Positions 41,055 through 46,905 of a stretch of DNA of 46,905 nt are shown here, piece by piece; position 1 is the stretch's first letter; every line of letters begins with the position of its first letter. The stretch comes from Caulobacter sp. UNC279MFTsu5.1. Lineage in GTDB: Bacteria > Pseudomonadota > Alphaproteobacteria > Caulobacterales > Caulobacteraceae. The position numbers and the translations under genes were made by a program. Below the pieces are notes generated by a model that was not told where the DNA came from, searched no databases, and saw nothing but the letters and a program-made list of their open reading frames with translations. The DNA lies in assembly GCF_900114015.1 (NCBI RefSeq), contig NZ_FORN01000046.1, positions 1-46,905 on the forward strand, read 5' to 3'.

Positions 41055-42142
41055 TGGACCTCTCCGGCCTGGACGCGGACTTTCTGGCCCTGGTGGAGCA
41101 TGTGGGCGCCCAAGGCCACGAACTGGTCGCCGCCGGACAGGCCGCCGGCGATCGTCACCGTCTCGGTCCCCAGCGACGCCACTCGCACGGCGCGCCACTG
41201 AACGGTGGAGGTGCGTGGGTCGATGACCCAGACGCCCGGGCCCTTGCCGGCGTCGTAGAGGGCGCCGATCGGCGCTTCGACGCCGCGTTGGGCCTCACTG
41301 CTGGCCTGGCCCGGCAGGGCCAGGACCATGGTCGAGCCCAGCGGCGCCTGGGCGGCCGGGCCGCTCAGCACGTACTTGGCCTCATAGGTGCGGGTGCGCG
41401 GATCGGCCGCGTCGGAAAGCTGGCGAAGCCGCGCCTGGCCGGCCTTGACGCCGGTAAAGGCGTAGGCGTCCGCCGTCGAGCCGAGCGCAGGGCGAACGGT
41501 CTCGGGCAGGGTGATGGTGGCCTCGCGCGGGCCGGCATGGGCCAGGCGCACGACGGGCTGGCCGGCGGCCACGACCTGTCCGGGCTCGGCCAGGGTTTCC
41601 ATCACCACGCCGTCGGCGTCGGCGGTCAGGACCGCATAGCCGGCGGCGTTGCGCGAGACGCGGGCCTGGGCCTGGGTCGCCGCCAGCTGCGCCTGGGCGG
41701 CGTCGGCGGCGGCCTTGGCCTGGTCGTAGGCGAGGGCCGAGACCGCGCCGGCCGAGACCAAGCCGCGATAGCGCCGCTCCTCGGAGGCCGCCTGTACGGC
41801 GCGGGCGCGGGCGGCTTCCACCAGTTCGTTCTGGGCCGCGACGGCCAGGGCGTAGTCGGCCGCGTCGATGCGCATCAGGGGCTGGCCCAGACGCACCGTC
41901 TGGCCGGCGTCGACCAGGCGGGCGACCACCTTGCCGGCGACCCGAAAGCCCAGGTCGCTCTGGACGCGGGCCGAGACGACGCCGCTGAACCGCCGCTCGC
42001 CGGTCGCCGCCGGACCCGCGACGGCCGCCCGGACGATCGGGGCCTGGGTGCGGGGGTCGTTGGCGTCGGCCCTGCCGTCACAGGCGGCCAAGGGCGTGAG
42101 GCCGGCCAGGAGCAGGACGGCGGCGAGGGTTCGAGACGACAT
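41051..42142 (-). CDS. RND efflux membrane fusion lipoprotein
   Basis: 363-residue periplasmic adaptor. Lipobox LAAC (Cys21) after a short signal peptide. RFSGVVSARVQSDLGFRVAG starts the lipoyl/barrel part; a hairpin of Ala/Gln/Arg-rich helices (about 105-160) is followed by LTADADGVVMETLAEPGQVV (second lipoyl half), and a C-terminal barrel with GVWVIDPRTSTVQWR. Begins 45 bp from an operator-like palindrome and is the first gene of the MFP-RND operon. Its stop overlaps the RND start. Confidence 0.92.
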   Translation of the reverse strand: MSSRTLAAVLLLAGLTPLAACDGRADANDPRTQAPIVRAAVAGPAATGERRFSGVVSARVQSDLGFRVAGKVVARLVDAGQTVRLGQPLMRIDAADYALAVAAQNELVEAARARAVQAASEERRYRGLVSAGAVSALAYDQAKAAADAAQAQLAATQAQARVSRNAAGYAVLTADADGVVMETLAEPGQVVAAGQPVVRLAHAGPREATITLPETVRPALGSTADAYAFTGVKAGQARLRQLSDAADPRTRTYEAKYVLSGPAAQAPLGSTMVLALPGQASSEAQRGVEAPIGALYDAGKGPGVWVIDPRTSTVQWRAVRVASLGTETVTIAGGLSGGDQFVALGAHMLHQGQKVRVQAGEVQ

Positions 42143-42187
42143 GGCTTAAGGGTCCTGCCTTGACGGGAGGCGCTTAAGCTGGCGGCG

Positions 42188-42213
42188 AGTGACTAAATTG
42201 TCAACTAGTCACT
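42188..42213. promoter_or_regulatory. Operator-like palindrome upstream of the MFP-RND operon
   Basis: Perfect arms AGTGACTA (42188-42195) and TAGTCACT (42206-42213) with a ten-base spacer, 46 bp before the MFP start and just after the tetR stop. It matches 19 of 26 positions of the site at 42883-42908. Confidence 0.65.
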
Positions 42214-42219
42214 TCGCCC

Positions 42220-42843
42220 TTACGGGGCGAGGCTCCTGAGCACCAGGTTGACGGCCTTGGTCGGCGCCTCGGGCAGGTCGTCCAGATTGTGCTTGAGCAT
42301 CAGCGGATTCATGAAGCTCTGCATGACCAGCAAGATCGCCTCGCAGATCTCATCGATCGGCGTCTTTCGCTCGAACTCGCCGGTCTCGCGGCCCAGCAGG
42401 ATGATCTCTTTCAGAAGCGCCTGGGCCCTTTCCATATAGGCCATCGCCGAGGGCCAGCGCTCCTCGGCCGAGTGGGCCGCGATGTCGTAGAGCAGCTTGT
42501 CCTCGAAGAACAGCTCCGCGCTTGTTGTGACTATCCCACTGAAAAAACGACGTAACTTTTCGGCGGCTGTCTTGCCTTCGGCAATACCCGCCTCGCCTGC
42601 GGCGAGAACCTTGTCCAGGCATTGGACGCAGATCGCCTGGCCGATCGCCTGCTTTGAATCGAAGAACTTGTAGATGTAGGCCTTGGAGAATCCGATCGCC
42701 TTGGCGAGGTCGGCGACCGTCGTCTTGCCATAGCCATAACGGCTGAAATGCGCCTCGGCCGCATCCACGATCTGGTCGCGGATGTCATGGTCGAGAGGAC
42801 CGCGTTGTCCGTCCGCTGAAGGTGAAGGTTCGAGAGTGCTCAT
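42220..42843 (-). CDS. TetR family regulator of the RND efflux system
   Basis: About 207 residues from ATG 42843 (an upstream TTG at 42879 is less likely). The HTH is QIVDAAEAHFSRYGYGKTT, VADLAKAIGFSKAYIYKFF, DSKQAIGQAI. The C-terminal part (FFEDKLLYDIAAHSAEERW) fits the TetR_C-type domain of efflux repressors. It is located between the MFP-RND operon and the divergent OMF gene, and two matching palindromes flank it. So it should repress both units and itself, with a pump substrate as inducer. Confidence 0.9.
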   Translation of the reverse strand: MSTLEPSPSADGQRGPLDHDIRDQIVDAAEAHFSRYGYGKTTVADLAKAIGFSKAYIYKFFDSKQAIGQAICVQCLDKVLAAGEAGIAEGKTAAEKLRRFFSGIVTTSAELFFEDKLLYDIAAHSAEERWPSAMAYMERAQALLKEIILLGRETGEFERKTPIDEICEAILLVMQSFMNPLMLKHNLDDLPEAPTKAVNLVLRSLAP

Positions 42844-42882
42844 GGCCGGCACGCTAACATCGACCGCCGCGATTGACAATCT

Positions 42883-42908
42883 AGTGACTATATTGGAATT
42901 TGGTCACG
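42883..42908. promoter_or_regulatory. Operator-like palindrome between tetR and the OMF gene
   Basis: AGTGACTA at 42883-42890 and GGTCAC at the right end, with ATTG in the middle as in the first site. 40 bp before the tetR start and 30 bp before the OMF start, covering both divergent promoters. Confidence 0.62.
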
Positions 42909-42937
42909 CACGAATTGTCATGCTCGGAAAGTTTGCC

Positions 42938-44392
42938 ATGCGCTCCGTCTTCCTTCGGACCCTTCCCGCGGTCGCCGGCGTCGCCATGCTGGGCGGATGC
43001 GCGATCGGTCCCGACTATGTGGCGCCGACGATCGCCGCCCCGTCGACCTATATGGGCCAGGCCGCCGTCCTGGCCAGGCCCGCGCCCGTGGCGCCAGTCG
43101 ACGCCTGGTGGCGCGGCTTCAACGATCCGGTCCTCGACAAGATGGTCGACCGCGCCCTGGCCCAGAACCTCGACCTGGCCCAGGCCGCGGCCCGCGTGAC
43201 CCAGGCGCGGGCCGGCCTGGGGGCGGCGACCGCCGCCCTGCTGCCGTCGGCCTCGGTGGAGGCGCGCGGCGCCCAGGCCCGCGCCTCCACCCAGACCCCG
43301 ACCGGACGCCTGCTGGCCGCCACGCCCAACTTTGATCGCGACGGCGCGCTGTACGAAGCCAATGTCGTCGCCGGCTGGGAACTGGACGTCTTCGGCGGGT
43401 CGCGTCGCGACCAGGAAGCGGCGCGCGCCCAGTACGAGGGGGCGCGGGCCGGCGTCGCCGCCGCGCGGCTGGCGGTCGCCGCCCAGACCGCCGACACCTA
43501 CATGCTGGTGCGCGGCCTGCAGGCCAGGTTGGCCGTCGCCCGCCAGCAGGTGGAGACCCAGGCCGAACTCGTCGAGACGGTCCGACGGCAACGCGCCCAG
43601 GGCGTCGCGGCCGAACTCCAGCTCCGGCAGGCGCTCGGCGCCCTGCAGCAGACCAAGGCCAGCATCCCCGCCCTCGAGGAGGGCCTCGACGCGGCGCTCA
43701 ACGCCATGGACGTGCTGCTGGGCGTGCAACCGGGAACTTATCGCGCCGAGCTGGCGGTGGCGGCGCCGATCCCGGCCGCGCCAGGCCTGGCCGAGGCCGG
43801 CGGCCCGGCCGAATTGCTGCGGCGACGCCCCGACCTCGTCGTGGCCGAGCAACGGCTTCGCGCGAGCAATGCCCAGGTCGGAGCAGCCCTGTCGCAATAT
43901 TTCCCGAAGTTCTCTTTGAGCGGCCTAGTCGGCACGGCCAGCACGACCAGCAGCATGCTCTTCAAGAGCCCGGCCTCGCAAGCCCAGGGGGTCCTGGGTC
44001 TTCGCTGGCGGCTCTTCGACTTCGGGCGAGTCGGCGCCGAGGTCAGCGCCGCGCGTGGTCAGAAGGCCGAGGCGTTGGCGGCCTACCGACAGTCGGTCCT
44101 ACGGGCGACCGAAGATGTCGAGAACGCGTTCTCCAGCTTGGTCAAACGCGAAGACCAGGAGCGTATTCTGGCCGACGGCGAGGTGTCGCTGGCGCAGGCC
44201 AGGGACGCCTCGAAGGCCGCCTACAACGCCGGAGTCGTCAGTCTCGTCGAAGTTCTCGACGCCGATGCGCGGCTGCTGGCCGTGCGGGACGCCAGAGTCC
44301 AGGCGCGCACCGAAGCAGCGCGCGCCTCTATCCGATCTTTCCGCGCGCTGGGCGGTGGTTGGCGCGAAACGGCGGGGACAAGCGCGGGTTAG
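42938..44392 (+). CDS. Outer-membrane efflux lipoprotein (NodT/OprM-like OMF)
   Basis: 484-residue outer-membrane channel of the RND system. Lipobox LGGC (Cys21), then the family opener GPDYVAPTIAAPSTYMGQ, WWRGFNDPVLDKMVDRALAQ, VVAGWELDVFGGSRRDQEAA, ELLRRRPDLVVAEQRLRASN (RRPD motif) and LRWRLFDFGRVGAEVSAARG. ATG 42938 was chosen (GGAAAG 8 bases upstream) because it gives the signal peptide; the frame is open upstream to 42782. Divergent from tetR. Confidence 0.92.
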   Translation: MRSVFLRTLPAVAGVAMLGGCAIGPDYVAPTIAAPSTYMGQAAVLARPAPVAPVDAWWRGFNDPVLDKMVDRALAQNLDLAQAAARVTQARAGLGAATAALLPSASVEARGAQARASTQTPTGRLLAATPNFDRDGALYEANVVAGWELDVFGGSRRDQEAARAQYEGARAGVAAARLAVAAQTADTYMLVRGLQARLAVARQQVETQAELVETVRRQRAQGVAAELQLRQALGALQQTKASIPALEEGLDAALNAMDVLLGVQPGTYRAELAVAAPIPAAPGLAEAGGPAELLRRRPDLVVAEQRLRASNAQVGAALSQYFPKFSLSGLVGTASTTSSMLFKSPASQAQGVLGLRWRLFDFGRVGAEVSAARGQKAEALAAYRQSVLRATEDVENAFSSLVKREDQERILADGEVSLAQARDASKAAYNAGVVSLVEVLDADARLLAVRDARVQARTEAARASIRSFRALGGGWRETAGTSAG

Positions 44393-44468
44393 CCTTGCCG
44401 CCTGTGCCGCCCTGGGCGGCGCTTCGACTCATAGCCCGGCGCGCAGCAAATTGGCTGAGCCCGCGAAC

Positions 44469-45245
44469 TCAAGTGGCGGAATCGAGCCTGGTAGATTGGG
44501 GCGGCGCGACGACGAAGGCCTGGGTTAGGGCTGCGGGATCATAGCGCGGTCCCAGGACCGTGTAGAAGACCCCGCCAATGATCGCCGCCGAGCGCGGTGC
44601 CGACCTGCAGCGTGGAGCTGACCGCGCCGGCAATCATCCCCGAAAGCGCTCGGGTCACACGCTCGATCACCATCCGCATCAGCGACGGCAAGCCCAGTCC
44701 CTGACCGAACCCGATGGCGAACAAGATAATGGCCGGCAGCACGGGTGCGGGCGGCGCGCCGATCGGCGCCGCCGCGATGAGCCAGGCCAGCCCTAGGAAG
44801 CCGGCGGTCTCCAGCCCCAGGCCGATCGGATTGACATAGCCGCCGACGAAGCGCCTGGGCGCCGGCGTCGAAAGCGGTCCCAGCAGGAAGTCTGCCCCGA
44901 ACGGCAGGAAGGTGAGGCTCGCGCTCAGCGCCGTCGCGTGCAGCCCGCCCTGCAGATACACCGAGAACAGCAGGAAGAAGGTGCCGATCGCGTAGAACAG
45001 CAGCGCGACCAGCAGCGCGCGGCCCAGGCCCGGCGCGCGCAACGCGTCCGGATCGAGGAGGGGCGAGCCGCCGGCGCGGGCAAGCCGGGTTTCATGGCGC
45101 CAGAAGATCAGCGCCAGCACCGGCGATGCGGCCAGCGACAGCCAGGACCATAGCGGCCAGCCGGCCTCGCGTCCCTCGATCAGCGGCACGATCAAGGCTC
45201 CGAGCGCGGCGATGGGGAGAGCGACCCCGCCGAGGTCCAGCTTGG
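44469..45245 (-). pseudogene. DHA2-type MFS transporter, C-terminal half, frameshifted
   Basis: Sequence of an EmrB/QacA-like permease begins abruptly with LDLGGVALPIAALGALIVPL, continues through IEGREAGWPLWSWLSL, helices such as ALLVALLFYAIGTFFLLFSV and VLPAIILFAIGFGQGLGLPS, to SSTLQVGTALGG (about 44590). There a frameshift is needed: the correct continuation IIGGVFYTVLGPRYDP lies in another frame and ends at a stop at 44469. The N-terminal six or more helices are missing. Helix content and frame changes show a dead gene. Confidence 0.7.
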
Positions 45246-45512
45246 CCGCATTACGCTCCCCAGTGTGTCCTTCAGCAAGGGGGCGCCAAGGCCCACGCCA
45301 ACGGGCCCGATCGCCACGATCGGCGCAAATTCGGTTCGCGAGGCGCCGAACTCCTTCACGATGGATGGGATGGCGAAGCTGATGAGTTGGCCGTCAAAGC
45401 CGTCGAGGATGATCGCCAGCGCCGCGAGAACGACCACACCAAGCTGGACCAGGCTGAAGCGTCCGTCGAGCAAGCTGGCGACGCTGATCGGCGTGTCTTG
45501 CTCTTGGCGCAT
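45192..45512 (-). pseudogene. AAHS-type MFS transporter, N-terminal stump
   Basis: ATG 45512 with GGGGAGT upstream begins a normal aromatic-acid:H+ symporter-like N-terminus: LVQLGVVVLAALAIILDGFD (helix 1 with the DGFD motif), ISFAIPSIVKEFGASRTEFA and AIGPVGVGLGA. After about residue 75 homology stops near 45290 and the frame runs out of register into the DHA2 remnant. Two different transporters are thus joined at a deletion point. Confidence 0.65.
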
Positions 45513-45736
45513 GTTACTCCCCAAGGTCTCTGGAAACCGCCGCCTGCGTTGGCGGAGGCGCTTGCGACGCCTCTGGCGGGCGTTGATGGACGCTCGCACG
45601 ATCGCGCAGTGCTTACAATTTAGTTTTAAATCAAACCAATAGGCTTACGACTTGCTCAAGGCGGCGCCAACCTCGCTCTCCCAAACAGGGCCGGCGATCT
45701 GGCGTTTTCCACGGGCGGCGCGGCCGCCAGGTCTAA

Positions 45737-46369
45737 GTCACCGCGCGGCGCCAGAGCGGCCGGCATTGCTTCGGTGTCGACGGGGCCTATTTCGATGCGC
45801 TGGGTCTGACTGGCAGCCTAAAGACCAACCAGCTGTTTTCCCGTGCTCAATACCAAGTGGCGCCGAGCCTGACGGCGTTCGTGCAAGGCTCCTACGCCGA
45901 TGCGCTCATCGTCGACTGCGACTTCGCCGGTCTGGACGCCGTCGGGCGCTTCGAAGCGGAAGCCATCAAGTGGAAGCACGTCTCGTTGCTGAAGCTTCAG
46001 ACCCCCGACCATTTGCAGGCGGCTTGCGATTTGGGTGTGGCACTCCCCGTGACTCTCGAAGAGCTCTGGCCGGCTGCAGTCTGGCAGAGGGCGCAGGAGC
46101 AGGGGTGGCTCGTTCAGCGGCCAAGAAAGGGCCTTCTGAGTGAGGGCCTGCTGGCCCGCATGGTCGACGAGGATCTGAGGCTAAGCGATGTGGTCGAGAA
46201 CGACTGGCGGATCTATTTCGAAAACCAAGTGAATGACGATCCCGCTAGCACGGCCAAGATGGACTGGGCATCCTATACCGCGTCGCTCAACGCCGCGGCG
46301 CTCGAGCCCATCTGCCAGGCTCATCTGGCGATCCTGGATCAGGCGCTGGCTAAGCTCGGGATCACGTGA
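45737..46369 (+). pseudogene. Chimeric frame: outer-membrane beta-barrel piece joined to unknown C-terminal part
   Basis: An uninterrupted frame without a credible start. Its first 55 residues (FDALGLTGSLKTNQLFSRAQ, YQVAPSLTAFVQGSYADA) look like strands from the outer-membrane barrel of a TonB receptor. From about 45900 the character changes to a soluble mixed sequence (DFAGLDAVGRFEAEAIKWKH, LARMVDEDLRLSDVVENDW, YFENQVNDDPAS, then a C-terminal helix ending LAKLGIT) that I do not recognise. Probably a fusion by deletion of a receptor fragment with the 3' part of another gene. A short real gene starting at GTG 45857 cannot be excluded. Confidence 0.45.
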
Positions 46370-46500
46370 CGCGTCCTCAGGTGGAGGTTGCGCCCCGCAA
46401 GGTTGCAGCCATTCTCGCGTTGGCGCCGACGTTCCGCCGACGCTGATCTAATTCTATACATCGGTTTGCGCGACGCCTCGGGTCGGCTCTCATCACCCTA

Positions 46501-46520
46501 GGTCCGCGAGGAAGCGGACC
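46501..46520. terminator. Hairpin upstream of the IS element
   Basis: GGTCCGC-GAGGAA-GCGGACC, perfect 7-bp arms and a 6-base loop, no T-run. Between the chimeric frame and the IS left end. May be a terminator or remnant of an older repeat. Confidence 0.35.
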
Positions 46521-46619
46521 ATCCGCAGCCAGCTTGGCGAATGTCCGCTTTCTGGTGACGTGACCCCCTGAAACTCCTCCAGAAATAACTAGAGTCCGCT
46601 CCAGGAAAGGGACGGACGA

Positions 46620-46886
46620 ATGAAGCGATCACGGTTCACGGAAGAACAGATCATCGGGATCCTGCGCGAGCAGGAGGCGGGCGTGGCGGTGGCGGACCTG
46701 TGCCGCAAGCACGGGCTGAGCTCGCCGACCTTCTACAAGTGGAAGGCCAAGTACGGCGGGCTGGACGTGTCGGAGGCGCGGCGGCTGAAGGCCCTGGAAG
46801 ACGAGAACGCCAAGCTCAAGCGGATGCTGGCCGACGCGATGCTCGACAATGTCGCGTTGAAGGATCTGCTGGGAAAAAAGTGGTGA
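46620..46886 (+). CDS. IS3-family transposase OrfA
   Basis: 88-residue DNA-binding subunit. HTH_Tnp_1 domain: RSRFTEEQIIGILREQEAG, VADLCRKHGLSSPTFYKWK, AKYGG. A leucine zipper follows (RRLKALEDENAKLKRMLADA) and the end LKDLLGKKW is typical for the IS407 subgroup. Near the stop lies A-AAA-AAG (46874-46880), a canonical -1 slippery heptamer in phase with the codons, to make the OrfAB fusion transposase. Confidence 0.92.
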   Translation: MKRSRFTEEQIIGILREQEAGVAVADLCRKHGLSSPTFYKWKAKYGGLDVSEARRLKALEDENAKLKRMLADAMLDNVALKDLLGKKW

Positions 46887-46905
46887 CGCCCGCGGCGCAT
46901 CGGGA
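46883..46905 (+). CDS. IS3-family transposase OrfB, start only
   Basis: In the -1 frame, VTPAAHR begins at GTG 46883, overlapping OrfA's TGA, and reads on past the window end. KKVVTPAAHR is the usual junction of the OrfAB product in IS407-type elements. The DDE domain lies outside. Confidence 0.6.

Larger units (their letters stand above)
46561..46905 (+). mobile_element. IS3-family insertion sequence, left part, cut by window end
   Basis: A typical IS3-family layout begins near TGACCCCCTGAAACTCCTCC, a plausible left inverted repeat. OrfA follows 60 bp in, then a slippery A6G run and the beginning of OrfB. The right end, OrfB body and target duplication are beyond the window, so boundaries are tentative. 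Confidence 0.7.

Noticed and set aside
1..46905. CRISPR array or cas genes
   Set aside because: No series of direct repeats with spacers and no Cas-like protein on either strand.
1..46905. Prophage or conjugative element
   Set aside because: Only a single short recombinase and one IS3 element; no capsid, terminase, tail, relaxase or mating genes.

Overview
The window is GC-rich, densely coded bacterial DNA without rRNA, tRNA or CRISPR. Many TonB-dependent receptors, NodT-type outer-membrane efflux lipoproteins, an alphaproteobacterial-type LexA box (GTTC-N7-GTTC), TCTAGAGC-type palindromic intergenic repeats and polysaccharide-degradation genes point to an alphaproteobacterium, most likely Caulobacterales (Caulobacter or Phenylobacterium). 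This is a judgement from gene style, not a database match.

Layout. 1-3.0 kb: a translationally coupled series (amidohydrolase, DoxX, DUF1275, and the stump of an alginate-export-type porin). 3.0-7.7 kb: a small unknown gene, an exported sugar-isomerase-like TIM barrel, and a leftward pair of exported GH43-CBM6 and DUF1593 proteins for plant polysaccharide use, with a LacI-like operator and a possible leader ORF. 8.1-13.8 kb: a tripartite EmrAB-type efflux operon (OMF, EmrA, EmrB) with one TetR gene downstream and another divergent; twin operator-like sites lie in the divergent gap. 14.0-16.6 kb: 3-hydroxybutyrate dehydrogenase, a patatin-like lipase and a carboxymuconolactone-decarboxylase-like protein in overlapping order. 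17.3-19.8 kb: two oxidoreductases and a divergent LysR. 19.8-21.1 kb: an AlkB operon with a LexA box. 21.1-26.8 kb: an exonuclease remnant, an Oar-like TonB receptor and an exported hydrolase-TPR protein. 27.0 kb: a compact tyrosine recombinase.

27.9-37.5 kb is the most interesting part: an apparently complete, co-directional catabolic island with a TonB receptor, a membrane protein, a class A flavin monooxygenase, a type I extradiol dioxygenase, a DHPON-hydrolase-like alpha/beta hydrolase, a cupin, a DenD-like dehydrogenase, an FAH-fold enzyme and a NodD-like LysR regulator. The receptor promoter and the monooxygenase promoter share a gapless bipartite motif of about 53 bp at similar distances from their start codons, and a related palindrome lies in front of the regulator gene. 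This reads as one regulon for uptake, hydroxylation, meta-cleavage and C-C hydrolysis of an aromatic or heteroaromatic substrate that cannot be named from sequence.

37.7-44.4 kb: a thioesterase pseudogene and an RND efflux system (RND pump, MFP, TetR, divergent OMF) with matching operator-like palindromes on both sides of the tetR gene. 44.4-46.9 kb: a gene graveyard (pieces of two different MFS transporters, and a TonB-receptor-like strand region joined to an unknown C-terminal part) ending in the left end of an IS3-family element cut by the window edge.
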